DNA of 64,000 bases, taken from the NCBI RefSeq assembly GCF_000379685.1, contig NZ_KB903290.1, forward strand, positions 62,001 through 126,000. Reading direction: 5' to 3'. Under the pieces are notes generated by a model that was not told the origin of the DNA, searched no databases, and saw nothing but the letters and a program-made list of their open reading frames with translations. Below, piece after piece: positions 50,825-58,924 of this stretch (its first letter is position 1; every line of letters begins with the position of its first letter). Position numbers and translations under genes: made by a program. This DNA comes from Catelliglobosispora koreensis DSM 44566 (GTDB taxonomy: Bacteria; Actinomycetota; Actinomycetes; Mycobacteriales; Micromonosporaceae).

Positions 50825-52140
50825 CCGCCGCCGAGCAAGCCGAACGCGCCGTCGCGGAAATCATTGGCACGTTCACCAGTGGCGCACACCGTGGCGTTGT
50901 CGTCGACTCGCCACCGGGCGCGGGCAAGTCCACGCTCGTCGTGCGCACGAGCACCGAGCTGGCCCGCCAAGGCGAACAGATCTGTGTGGTCGCGCAAACC
51001 AACAGCCAGGTCGACGATCTGATCATCCGGATGGCAACGGCCGCCGACGATTTGCGGATCGGCCGGCTCTCCGCGGGCGACTACCGCCCCAGCGATGAGG
51101 TGAGCCGGTTCCCGTTCGTGCGGGTGGCGTCCAAAATAGACGATCTCGCCAGCTGCAAGATCATCGTGGGCACCGCCGCCAAGTGGGTTTACGTCACCGA
51201 CGGGCAGTGGCCGTGGGCGATCATCGATGAGGCCTACCAGATGCGCTCGGACATGTTGCTGCGCATCGCTTCGCGTTTCGAGCGGATGCTGTTCGTCGGC
51301 GATCCCGGTCAGCTCGACCCCTTCTCGACTGTCGAAGAATCGCATCGCTGGGCCGGTCTCGCCTGGGATCCCATGCAAAGCGCGGTCGCGGTGTTGCTGC
51401 GCAACAATCCTGATCTGCCACAGCTGCGTTTGCCGCTGTCGTGGCGGTTGCCGCCGTCGGCCGCTCCCGTAGTGGCTAAAGCGTTCTACCCCTTCACCGG
51501 ATTCGAGGCGGCCACGGCCCCGCAGACGCGGGGGATGAAGGCGACCGCGGCCGGGCTCGGCGTGGGGCCGGTCGACGACGTCATCGACATCGCGGCCGAA
51601 ACCGGCTGGGGCTTTTACGAAATGCCTGCCCGCAACACGATCCGCACCGATGCCGAAGCAGTGCAGGCGACCGTGGCGATCGCGACCCGCGTCTTGCAGC
51701 GCGGCACCGAAACCTACTGTGAACACGCCCCCGGCGGCCGCCGGATCGAACCGGGACGCATCGCGGTCGGCGCGGCTCACCGCGACCAGGTGACCGCGTT
51801 GCGCCAAGCGCTGGAAGCATCGGGTGGTTCGGGGATCCGCGTTGACACGGCGAACCGGTTGCAGGGAGCCGAGTTTGACGTGACCGTCATGCTGCATCCG
51901 TTGTCCGGGCGCATCGACGCGACCGCTTTCCATCTTGAGTCGGGCCGGTTGTGCGTGCTGACCTCGCGGCACCGGCACGCGTGCATCGTTGTTGGCCGGG
52001 CGGGCATCCCTGATCTGCTTGACACACACCCTTCGGTTGAGCCGATCTACCTTGACGCGATGACCAAGTTCCCGGACGGCTGGGAGGCCAACCAGGCCAT
52101 GCTCGCCCACCTAGCCGGACACCGCGTCGCCGCGTTCTAA
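50821..52140 (+). CDS. Superfamily 1 helicase (AAA_30/RecD-like)
   Basis: A 439-residue P-loop motor. Walker A is SPPGAGKST (Lys36), Walker B is AIIDEAYQ (Asp136, Glu137), motif III is GDPGQLDP (160-167), motif IV-like SWRLPPS follows, and motifs V and VI are TANRLQGAEFDVTVM and LTSRHRHACIVVGR with the arginine finger. It is shorter than UvrD or RecD and lacks large accessory domains, resembling the core of SF1B enzymes. ATG 50821 overlaps the upstream stop (ATGA). With the Fe-S nuclease it forms an AddAB/RecBCD-like functional pairing split over separate genes. Confidence 0.87.
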   Translation: MTAAEQAERAVAEIIGTFTSGAHRGVVVDSPPGAGKSTLVVRTSTELARQGEQICVVAQTNSQVDDLIIRMATAADDLRIGRLSAGDYRPSDEVSRFPFVRVASKIDDLASCKIIVGTAAKWVYVTDGQWPWAIIDEAYQMRSDMLLRIASRFERMLFVGDPGQLDPFSTVEESHRWAGLAWDPMQSAVAVLLRNNPDLPQLRLPLSWRLPPSAAPVVAKAFYPFTGFEAATAPQTRGMKATAAGLGVGPVDDVIDIAAETGWGFYEMPARNTIRTDAEAVQATVAIATRVLQRGTETYCEHAPGGRRIEPGRIAVGAAHRDQVTALRQALEASGGSGIRVDTANRLQGAEFDVTVMLHPLSGRIDATAFHLESGRLCVLTSRHRHACIVVGRAGIPDLLDTHPSVEPIYLDAMTKFPDGWEANQAMLAHLAGHRVAAF

Positions 52141-52146
52141 CCCCGG

Positions 52147-52302
52147 GCGCCTCGTGGCTGCTTGCTATGAGCGCCTTCCATCCGCCAGCGCTCATAGCGG
52201 CAAGGAACGGCTGCGTGCGAGCAGTGTCGTGGCGCTTCGCGGCTGCTTGCCCGTGAGTGCCTTCCACGATGGTGCGCTCGGCGGCCGCTCGTCGCGGCAA
52301 GG
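52147..52302. repeat. Two imperfect tandem hairpin repeats, possibly a third remnant
   Basis: After the helicase stop, two units of roughly 60-75 nt each start with a CTCGTGGCTGCTTGC or CTTCGCGGCTGCTTGC block, contain GTGAGTGCCTTCCA-like sequence (GAGCGCCTTCCA in the first), and end GCGGCAAGGA. The first unit has an exact 11-bp stem, GCTATGAGCGC at 52164-52174 and GCGCTCATAGC at 52188-52198. A weaker third start (GCGCTTTGCGTGGTTGC) follows near 52325. They could be a terminator for the cassette or a small dispersed repeat family. Confidence 0.55.
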
Positions 52303-52361
52303 AGCGGCGGTTTGCCGGCCTGCGTTGCGCTTTGCGTGGTTGCCGCGGCACGGGCGGTGCG

Positions 52362-53534
52362 TCAGCGTGCGTTGGGGCGGTCGATCTGTGCCTCGGCCGG
52401 CGCAAGAACAGCGGCATGCCGTTTGGGCGGGGCGAGGCGGGAGGTCAGCAGGAATGTGGTCAGCAGAAGGGCGCTGATGACGGAGAAAGCGATCAGCAGT
52501 CCAAAGTGGTCGGACACCGCGCCGAGCACGGGTGCGAACAAGCCACCGGCGCTCACGGCTAGCCCGAGGGTCACGCCACTGGCTGTCCCGACCCGGTTTG
52601 GCAAGAACTCCTGCCCCAGCGTGACCTGAACCGTGAACGGAATGTAGAGGCCAGCGCCGAGTATCGCGGCGGCGGTCAGCGCGACCGGGAAAGTAGGCGC
52701 GGCGATGAGCGCGAGCATGGCCGCGAAGCACAGCGCGTATCCGATCCGCATGGTCGTGACACGGGTGTAGCGGTCGGCCAGCCATCCGCCAGCTAGCGTG
52801 CCAGCCATGCCAGCGGCGAGGAACACGGTCAGACTCGCACCAGCGGCGGTCTCGTCGAGCTGGAACCTGTGTACAAAGTGGACGGCGATCAGCGCTCCCG
52901 CGCCCAGGGCACAGATTGAGCGCAGGATGACGACCGCGGTGAGCCAGCCGAAGCGGCGCCAGTCGTCTTGTGCGGCAACGGTTTCGCGCGCCATGCCAGA
53001 CCCTGCGGTCGTGGTGCGGCGGTACGCGGCCGCCGCGAGCAGAGCGGGGATCGTCAGCCAGGGCGTCGCACCCATTCCGGCCACGCCGATGACCGTGGTG
53101 ACCACGATCGGGGCGATCGCGTGCCCGATGTTGGCACCTAAGAAGAACACGCTCATGCCTTTGGCGGACTCGCCCGCGGCTAAGCGTGCCTGCCGGCTCG
53201 CCTCCGGGTGAAACAGCGCGACACCGATCCCGGACACGGCGATGGCGATCCAGGTGAACACATAGTTCGTGCTCACGCCCGCCAAGCCAACCCCGGTTCC
53301 GGCGATGGCGACTCCTGCCGGAATTGGCCAGCCCATCGCGCGACGGTCGGCCCACAGCCCGAACAGCGGCTGAGTGACCGACGACAGAAACGTTGCCGCG
53401 AGGGTGATTCCAGCCGCTGCCGTGAACGAATAGCCGCGCGTGAGCACGAACATGGCGACTAAGGCCGGCACGGCCCCCTGATAGAAGTCCGTGACCACGT
53501 GAATCGCCGTCAGCTTGGCCAATTGTTGCCGCAT
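52362..53534 (-). CDS. MFS transporter, fosmidomycin-resistance (Fsr) type
   Basis: A 390-residue, 12-helix major-facilitator protein. The N-terminus LTAIHVVTDFYQGAVPALVAMFV and the following SSVTQPLFGLWADRR and IGVALFHPEASRQARLAAGE are characteristic of Fsr-like efflux proteins. The cytoplasmic loop motif GGWLADRYTR recurs in the second half. ATG 53534 is preferred; a GTG at 53543 is possible. It diverges from an AraC-type regulator gene across 54 nt, which probably controls it. Substrate unknown. Confidence 0.87.
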   Translation of the reverse strand: MRQQLAKLTAIHVVTDFYQGAVPALVAMFVLTRGYSFTAAAGITLAATFLSSVTQPLFGLWADRRAMGWPIPAGVAIAGTGVGLAGVSTNYVFTWIAIAVSGIGVALFHPEASRQARLAAGESAKGMSVFFLGANIGHAIAPIVVTTVIGVAGMGATPWLTIPALLAAAAYRRTTTAGSGMARETVAAQDDWRRFGWLTAVVILRSICALGAGALIAVHFVHRFQLDETAAGASLTVFLAAGMAGTLAGGWLADRYTRVTTMRIGYALCFAAMLALIAAPTFPVALTAAAILGAGLYIPFTVQVTLGQEFLPNRVGTASGVTLGLAVSAGGLFAPVLGAVSDHFGLLIAFSVISALLLTTFLLTSRLAPPKRHAAVLAPAEAQIDRPNAR

Positions 53535-53588
53535 GCAGCCCACGTTCCCCTGGCTGCCAGTTGCTGGCTTCCGGTATCTTGCCGATTA

Positions 53589-54329
53589 ATGTCGAAATTC
53601 CGCCACATGCCGCGCGCGACGACCGACCACCGGGCGCTCGCGAGCGGAGAGATGATCACCGCTCATTTCCACGACGAGAACCAGATCATCTATGCGAGCC
53701 AGGGCGTTCTCGGAGTGACCACCGGTCAGGGGATGTGGGTCGCCCCGCCGATGCGTGCGTTGTGGATTCCCAAGGGAGCGGTTCACGCGCACCGGGCACA
53801 CGGCGCGACCGAGCTGCATCTGGTCGGCGTGAGCGCGGATGTCCTGGACGTGACCGAGCCGGTCGTGTTTTCCGTGGCGCCGTTACTCAAGGAGCTCATC
53901 ATCCGCGCCTCGCACCTCAAGGAGCGGGCGGGCTGGGTGCACGAGTTGCTGTGCGAAGAGATCGCTCACGCGCCACGGGACAGCTTCCATCTGCCAGCGC
54001 TGCGTGATCCCCGGCTGCGAGCGCTAGCGGCCGTGTTCGCCGCTGATGCCGGTGACCCGCGATCACTTGACGAGCTTGCCGCCGAGGTGCATTCGACGGC
54101 CCGGACGTTGTCGCGACTGTTCCGGGCGGAAGCCGGGATGACCTTTCCGCAATGGCGTAACCACGTGCGTCTGTACCAGTCGCTGATTTTGCTCAGCAAC
54201 GGCGAATCGGTGACGCGGACGGCGATCCAGTGCGGCTGGGCGACGGCCAGCGCGTTCATTGACACGTTTCGCCGCGCGTTCGGCTACTCACCCGGACGGC
54301 ACCTGAGCGCCGGCGCTGCCGGAAGCTAA
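53589..54329 (+). CDS. AraC-family transcriptional regulator with cupin sensor
   Basis: A 246-residue regulator. The N-terminal cupin half includes HFHDENQIIYASQGVLGV and MRALWIPKGAVHAHRA, a likely ligand pocket. The C-terminal tandem helix-turn-helix region includes LDELAAEVHSTARTLSRLFRAEAGMTFPQW and AIQCGWATASAFIDTFRRAFGYSPGRH. It diverges from the Fsr-like pump gene, the usual arrangement for a pump and its activator or repressor. The stop overlaps the convergent oxidase-like gene by 4 nt. ATG 53589 avoids an upstream in-frame stretch that lacks cupin features. Confidence 0.88.
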   Translation: MSKFRHMPRATTDHRALASGEMITAHFHDENQIIYASQGVLGVTTGQGMWVAPPMRALWIPKGAVHAHRAHGATELHLVGVSADVLDVTEPVVFSVAPLLKELIIRASHLKERAGWVHELLCEEIAHAPRDSFHLPALRDPRLRALAAVFAADAGDPRSLDELAAEVHSTARTLSRLFRAEAGMTFPQWRNHVRLYQSLILLSNGESVTRTAIQCGWATASAFIDTFRRAFGYSPGRHLSAGAAGS

Positions 54330-54802
54330 AGGTGTGCTTTGACGAGCTGGCGTGGCTGCTCGCGGAAGTTCTGCTCGTCGTAGAGAACCCATTCCTCGAC
54401 GGTGATTTCGTAGACGAGATGGTGTGCTTCGCCGCTGGCCAGACGCTGTGGATCGATCGCTCGGCTGGTGCTAGGCCACCGCCCTGCGTAGGCGGCGATC
54501 TGATCATCGATGCCAGTAACTGGAAGTTGTGCGGCGTGGCCGCTGAAACTGACACCACAGACAGGCTGGCCAGGGTTGGTTAGCTCGATGGCCAAGATGG
54601 CTCCGGCGACGCGAGGATCACGGCGAAGGTTGTCGCAGTGCTCGCGGGCGGGCCGGGAAATGAACCACAGTTTGTCTGGGCTGAACTGGTAGGCGAACCA
54701 GAGATTGCACACCGCGGGCGATCCATCGGGGCTGAGCGTTGCCAGCTGCATGGCTTTACCCGTAGCGACGTAATCCTCGAGAACTTTCCTTGGCTCGGCC
54801 AT
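54326..54802 (-). CDS. Pyridoxamine 5'-phosphate oxidase-like FMN/F420-binding protein
   Basis: A 158-residue split-barrel flavin-binding protein. MQLATLSPDGSPAVCNLWFAYQFSPDKLWFISR is the first half of the PNPOx-like barrel and REHCDNLRRDPRVAGAI follows as usual. Members bind FMN, F420 or heme; biochemical role is not predictable here. ATG 54802 is supported by GGGAGG 6 nt upstream, excluding a longer frame to 54841. It converges with the AraC gene. Confidence 0.8.
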   Translation of the reverse strand: MAEPRKVLEDYVATGKAMQLATLSPDGSPAVCNLWFAYQFSPDKLWFISRPAREHCDNLRRDPRVAGAILAIELTNPGQPVCGVSFSGHAAQLPVTGIDDQIAAYAGRWPSTSRAIDPQRLASGEAHHLVYEITVEEWVLYDEQNFREQPRQLVKAHL

Positions 54803-54940
54803 GCGTGTCCTCCCTGCGGCGCAATACCTGAGCCTAACCAACCGTGGCCGGGATGCAACAGCTCGTACAGATACCGGGAATCAAATCCACATTGGACAGA
54901 TGAGGTGGCCTGGACCTGGAGGGCACCAGGCCTTATCGTC

Positions 54941-55129
54941 ATGGCCATGAACGCGGGCAACATGATCTGGGTTCTGCTCTACACAGGCCTTGCGTTGATC
55001 GTCGCCGCCGCGGCATACCTTGAGTTTCAGCCAAGCAACGCCACAGAGGTGCATCCCGGCAGGCGAACCATCATCGCCATCGCCGCCTACGGCGCGGCTG
55101 TCGCGGCACTGTGGCTGTGGCAGCGCTGA
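54941..55129 (+). CDS. Small two-helix membrane protein
   Basis: A 62-residue product with two predicted membrane helices, MIWVLLYTGLALIVAAAAYL and IIAIAAYGAAVAALWLWQ, separated by a polar loop EFQPSNATEVHPGRR. No family is recognised. ATG 54941 and ATG 54947 are both possible; neither has a strong ribosome site. A 7-bp hairpin (54907-54913 with 54926-54932) lies just upstream. Coding status is supported by helix placement and codon third-position GC rather than homology. Confidence 0.45.
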   Translation: MAMNAGNMIWVLLYTGLALIVAAAAYLEFQPSNATEVHPGRRTIIAIAAYGAAVAALWLWQR

Positions 55130-55187
55130 CGCTAGTTGCAATATCCACTTAGGATGACCGCACGATCCCCTCGTCCTAAGGTGTGCC

Positions 55188-56129
55188 ATGTCGACAGTCG
55201 ATCCCACGTCCGTGCCCAGAGTCGGCTGGTCGCGGCGGATGGCGGGGATACTTGCCAGCTCCATCGCTTTGCCGCTGGTCTTTGAGATCCTGCTCGCGCT
55301 CATCGGCGATGAGCAATTCAACTTCGCCCGGGCGGGCATCACCGTCGTCGTGGTTGGACTTGCCGCCGGTTTGCTTTATGCCGCCAGGCCCGGATGGCTC
55401 AATATGCAGCGTGCCCGCGCCACGTTCCTGGTGCTGGCGGGCCTGGGCAGTGCCTTGCACGGCTTCCTCGTCACGGCGATGCCCGACATCTTCGACAACA
55501 ACGAGCTCGTCCAGGACGTCGTTGGCATGATGACGCTGATCATTGGTGTCACCACGTTCGCTGTTGGGTGCTTCTACTTCCGGGTCGAAGACGTCCAGGA
55601 AGCCGCCGAGAACCCGGCCACCACCAAGGTGCCGGACGAGGAAGTAGCCGTGTCCACGGTGCCGGGCATGTATCAGGCTGACTCTTCGGATCGCGCGCTG
55701 CTGGACGCTTGCAAGGCGGCGCTTAGTGTTGAGCGGCTGCATTACGTGGCGCTTTACGAGCCGCCGGATAGCGAGCCTGACGGAGCGCCGCAGCGCATTT
55801 TCAGCGTCGACACCTTCGAACAAGCCCGCTATCGGGTACGCCAGCTGACCGCTCATCAGCGCCGTGAGCTTTACCAGGCGCAGGGCGCGCAGGTGATCGA
55901 GCTACGGCGCGCTTTGGATCAGCAGCTAGGGCACCTGCACACCGGGACTTTGGTGCGGCTCGTGCTCGATGTTGAGCAGGGTGCCATCTATTACTACGAG
56001 ATCAGCCGCAACCCCAGCCGTCATCTCATCGCCGTCACCCTCGACCAGGACCACGTCTACACGACCGACGCGGAACTCGAACTCCTCAAGGGACGCCTGC
56101 GCCGCGACCTCGGACTGCCGAGAGCATAG
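55188..56129 (+). CDS. Four-helix membrane protein with cytoplasmic C-terminal domain
   Basis: A 313-residue protein of unknown function. Four predicted membrane helices lie between residues 20 and 140 (LASSIALPLVFEILLALIG to MMTLIIGVTTFAVGCFYF). A soluble part of about 170 residues follows, with SVDTFEQARYRVRQLTAHQRRELYQAQGAQVIEL, probably a helical hairpin or coiled coil, then a strand-rich end (LVRLVLDVEQGAIYYYEIS). No catalytic motif is visible. ATG 55188. It stands alone, 65 nt before an LppU-like gene. Confidence 0.6.
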   Translation: MSTVDPTSVPRVGWSRRMAGILASSIALPLVFEILLALIGDEQFNFARAGITVVVVGLAAGLLYAARPGWLNMQRARATFLVLAGLGSALHGFLVTAMPDIFDNNELVQDVVGMMTLIIGVTTFAVGCFYFRVEDVQEAAENPATTKVPDEEVAVSTVPGMYQADSSDRALLDACKAALSVERLHYVALYEPPDSEPDGAPQRIFSVDTFEQARYRVRQLTAHQRRELYQAQGAQVIELRRALDQQLGHLHTGTLVRLVLDVEQGAIYYYEISRNPSRHLIAVTLDQDHVYTTDAELELLKGRLRRDLGLPRA

Positions 56130-56193
56130 ATCCACAAAGGAACCCCAATGAGATAGATGAGTGTGCTTTCTGGCGGGTTCTATCGTGGTGGGC

Positions 56194-56532
56194 GTGCGGA
56201 AGATTCTTGTTGGTGTGGGCGCGATTCTGGCCGTGGTGTTCGCGATCAAGATGATCGCCGGATTCGTGACTAGCGTTGACGAGATCGACCGGTTCGATGC
56301 CGCGGTCGGCGATTGCGTGGCCGACAACATGACCGAGCAAGTGCGGGTCGTCGAGTGCGACGATGCGGCCGCTACGCGAAAGGTGGTGGGCCGGGAGATC
56401 AGGCCCACTCCCGCGACACAGCCGCTCCTGGAAGAGGCGTGTGCCGGGTACCCCGCCGCCGAAGACGTCTTCTGGCGAACCCTCATCAGCGATCAGGTGC
56501 TGATCCTGTGTCTGCAAAGGATCAGCCGGTGA
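56194..56532 (+). CDS. LppU/SCO3897-family membrane-anchored protein
   Basis: A 112-residue protein. A single N-terminal membrane helix (ILVGVGAILAVVFAIKMIAGF) is followed by an outside domain with AAVGDCVADN, VRVVECDDAAATRKVVGRE and two further Cys, the four-Cys pattern of the LppU/SCO3897 family; function unknown. GTG 56194 is chosen just before the helix, but GTG 56185 or 56161 are also in frame. Its stop overlaps the GTG of the next, frameshifted gene by 4 nt. Confidence 0.65.
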   Translation: MRKILVGVGAILAVVFAIKMIAGFVTSVDEIDRFDAAVGDCVADNMTEQVRVVECDDAAATRKVVGREIRPTPATQPLLEEACAGYPAAEDVFWRTLISDQVLILCLQRISR

Positions 56533-57262
56533 CCCGCTGGTGCTCGGTATCGGCGACTTCGGTGCTCGACAGCGCGACTCAGAAGTCGGTTTCCGTCAGT
56601 TGCCCGGCAGGACGCTCCGCGGTGGGCGTGACCGCGTCGACGACGCAGCCCTCGGCGGTTCACATCACGGGCTGGTGCCCAACGGCAGCACGGCCACCGC
56701 TACAGCGCGCGTGTTCTCCGGCACCGGCTTCCTGTGGCGGGTCACCGTCAAGGCGATCTGTGCGAACACGCCGGTTGGGCTGCAATACGTTTCGCTCACC
56801 AGCACCACGCCGGTCAGCCCGGGCTCCCCGGTCGTTGGGGCGAAGCCGATCTGCCCCAGCACCAAGCGCCTCATCGGTTTCGGCGGCACGGTCAGCGGCG
56901 GCCGGATCATGTCGTTCATGCCGCAGAACAGGCCCGCCACCGGCGTTTGGCTTTCCGGCAGGCCCTTCCCGGGCACGTCGGGCACGCTTACCGTGCGCGC
57001 CATGGCGGTCTGCGCGAATGCCGGGTTCGTCAGCAGTTTTGACGAACCTCCTTTGGCTACAAGCCAAGGCCAGCCGGTCACCTCGACCGCCAGCTGCCCT
57101 GCCGGGATGTATGTGCACGCCGCCGCCGGATGGGCGGCTACTGACCCGGCCTATATCAGCGAGGTGGCGGTGGATAGCACGAAGACCACCGCGTCCTTGA
57201 CTCTGCGCAGCTCGGCCAGCAGCTCGTTCTCGGGCAAGGTGGTCCCGTTCTGCGTCGGATAA
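56529..57262 (+). pseudogene. Frameshifted beta-rich protein with Cys-Pro-Ala-Gly repeats
   Basis: From GTG 56529 the frame encodes WCSVSATSVLDSATQKSVSVSCPAGRSAVGV up to about 56665 (AVHITG). Sequence of the same kind then continues one frame back as LVPNGSTATATARVFSGTGFLWRV to 57262. Three spaced SCPAG/ICPST/SCPAG blocks show that both parts belong to one repetitive protein. Loss of one G in the GGG at about 56668 would explain the shift, by mutation or a sequencing error in a short G run. The intact protein would be about 243 residues with no signal peptide. Function unknown. Confidence 0.6.
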
Positions 57263-57283
57263 CGCGACGCCATGGCATGGAAA

Positions 57284-57315
57284 GGGCCGGCGCCCGATCG
57301 ATGGGCGGCCGGCCC
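57284..57315 (+). terminator. GC-rich hairpin before the methyltransferase gene
   Basis: GGGCCGGCGCCC and GGGCGGCCGGCCC flank a GATCGAT loop with one or two unpaired bases, followed by a short TTTT. It lies 21 nt past the end of the frameshifted gene and 15 nt before the GTG of the methyltransferase gene. A rho-independent terminator is the simplest reading. Confidence 0.55.
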
Positions 57316-57329
57316 GCTAGGGTTTTATC

Positions 57330-57953
57330 GTGACCTGGCTGAACGAAACCCGCGATTCATACGACGCCATCGCTTCCAGTTATGCAGACGAGACCCGCGA
57401 CCTGCTTGACCGCAAGCTTTATGTCCGCGCCGGGGTCGTGCTGTTCGCCGAGTTGGTCCACGCCAACGGCGGCGGGCCTGTCGCCGACATAGGCTGCGGG
57501 CCGGGGCACACCACCGCATTGCTGCGGGAGCTTGGTGCGGAGGCGTTTGGCATCGATCTGTCACCCGAGATGATCGAGATCGCCCGCCGTGAGCATCCCG
57601 GCGCACGATTCGAGATTGGATCGATGACCGACCTTCAACTCGATGACGGCTCTCTTGCTGGAGTGCTCGCCTGGTGGTCGCTGATCCACATTCCGGACGA
57701 AGCGGTGCCGGGCGTTCTGGGACAGTTCCTTAGGGTTCTGCGGCCGGGCGGGGTGCTGGCCGTGGGATTCCACGTCGGTGAGAGGTCAACTGAACACACG
57801 CACTACCGCACACCGTCTCGGGTGGCAGGCTGGCTCCGGGAGGCCGGTTTCACCATTGAGGCGCAACATCTGCTGCGCCCAGACGATCCGACCCCCGGCG
57901 CGATCCTATTTGGACGCCGTCCAGATGTTGCCATGGCTGACGGCCGCCGCTAG
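57330..57953 (+). CDS. Class I SAM-dependent methyltransferase
   Basis: A 207-residue methyltransferase. VADIGCGPGHTTALLRELG is motif I for SAM binding, GIDLSPEMIEIAR follows as motif II, and FLRVLRPGGVLAVGFHVG is post-motif III. The N-terminus TRDSYDAIASSYADETRD is typical of small UbiE/Tam-like enzymes. Substrate is not predictable. It starts at GTG 57330 and precedes the signal peptidase gene by 40 nt. Confidence 0.85.
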   Translation: MTWLNETRDSYDAIASSYADETRDLLDRKLYVRAGVVLFAELVHANGGGPVADIGCGPGHTTALLRELGAEAFGIDLSPEMIEIARREHPGARFEIGSMTDLQLDDGSLAGVLAWWSLIHIPDEAVPGVLGQFLRVLRPGGVLAVGFHVGERSTEHTHYRTPSRVAGWLREAGFTIEAQHLLRPDDPTPGAILFGRRPDVAMADGRR

Positions 57954-57993
57954 ATTCTGCCGGAACGTCGTGACCTATCACGGGGAGGCAGTC

Positions 57994-58572
57994 ATGGCAG
58001 ATCCGGCATCAGCCTTCGCACCAGCTAAGCGCCGCTTACCAACCGCGGCGATCGTGGGCATTGTCTGCGGCAGCCTTGCGCTGCTTGTAGTCGTCGCCGG
58101 CGCCATCGTCGGCTTCAACATCTTCACTGGCATCAAGCGGTTCCAAGTGCCAGGCACCAGCATGGAGCCGACGATCCAGGCAGGCGAAACCATCACCGCG
58201 ACCGTCGTCGATTCTGGCGAGTATGCGCCGAAGCATGGCGACATCGTCGTCTTCAACGCTCCTGATACCTGGGCTTCAACGCCCAGTGAGCAGCAGATCA
58301 AACGGGTCATCGCGCTGCCCGGGGAGAGGGTGGCCTGTTGCGATCCGCAGGGCCAGACGCAGCTCGCGGGAAAGCCGCTTATCGAGCCATACGTCAAGCC
58401 CGGCAGTAACCTCCGCGTCAGTTACGACCTCACGGTGCCCGAGGGCAGGCTGTGGTTGCTGGGCGACAACAGGTCGCAGTCCGGGGATTCCCTGAACCAT
58501 TACCAAATGACCCAGGACGTTACCGAATCGACTATCCCCCTTTCCGCGATCGTGGCGATCGTCAAACGGTAG
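57994..58572 (+). CDS. lepB: Signal peptidase I
   Basis: A 192-residue membrane-bound type I signal peptidase that cleaves Sec and Tat signal peptides outside the membrane. After a basic head (AKRR) there is one membrane helix (residues 18-44). The catalytic Ser56 is in GTSMEPTI and the general base Lys103 in IKRVIALPGE. LGDNRSQSGDS is the conserved box E. ATG 57994 follows GGGGAGG. It is one of probably several such genes in an actinomycete genome and has no linked exported-protein operon here. Confidence 0.9.
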   Translation: MADPASAFAPAKRRLPTAAIVGIVCGSLALLVVVAGAIVGFNIFTGIKRFQVPGTSMEPTIQAGETITATVVDSGEYAPKHGDIVVFNAPDTWASTPSEQQIKRVIALPGERVACCDPQGQTQLAGKPLIEPYVKPGSNLRVSYDLTVPEGRLWLLGDNRSQSGDSLNHYQMTQDVTESTIPLSAIVAIVKR

Positions 58573-58579
58573 CGGCGAA

Positions 58580-58766
58580 CAAACTCGCCGGCCGCGCGAG
58601 GCCGAGGTGACCGGAGCGCCGCGACGACGTCATTGCGGCATTCGATGATGAGGGTTGGCTGGCAGACGCGCTTGAGGTCAGCTCGGCCGTCGGACAGGAA
58701 GGTCGGCCTGGCGAACACGCGGGCCATCATGGAGCTGACCGAGTGACCAATTCGTGGGAGAGCATG
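58580..58766 (-). pseudogene. Remnant of an RsbQ-like alpha/beta hydrolase
   Basis: The 352-nt gap 58573-58924 holds no intact gene. On the reverse strand a short frame reads ARVFARPTFLSDGRADLKR followed by VCQPTLIIECRNDVVA and AGEFVRRY. This matches the region of RsbQ-type hydrolases around the catalytic Asp strand (PTLI...ND..A) and the following VGEYVH-like helix. The nucleophile elbow and the catalytic His are absent, and the frame has no start of its own. The rest of the gap, 58767-58924, shows no recognisable feature. Confidence 0.55.
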
Positions 58767-58924
58767 ATTGGAGGCCCGGAAACCGCCACGTTGTTCCGCC
58801 GTAGCACGTCCACTGCCACAGTCTCACACCCAATACCGGGCGTTTGCGGCGATAGAGGCGCCTTGCCCGGCTAAACGAAGCCGGGGTGGACTACATCGGC
58901 CAGGCGCGGGGTATCACTCGTTTC

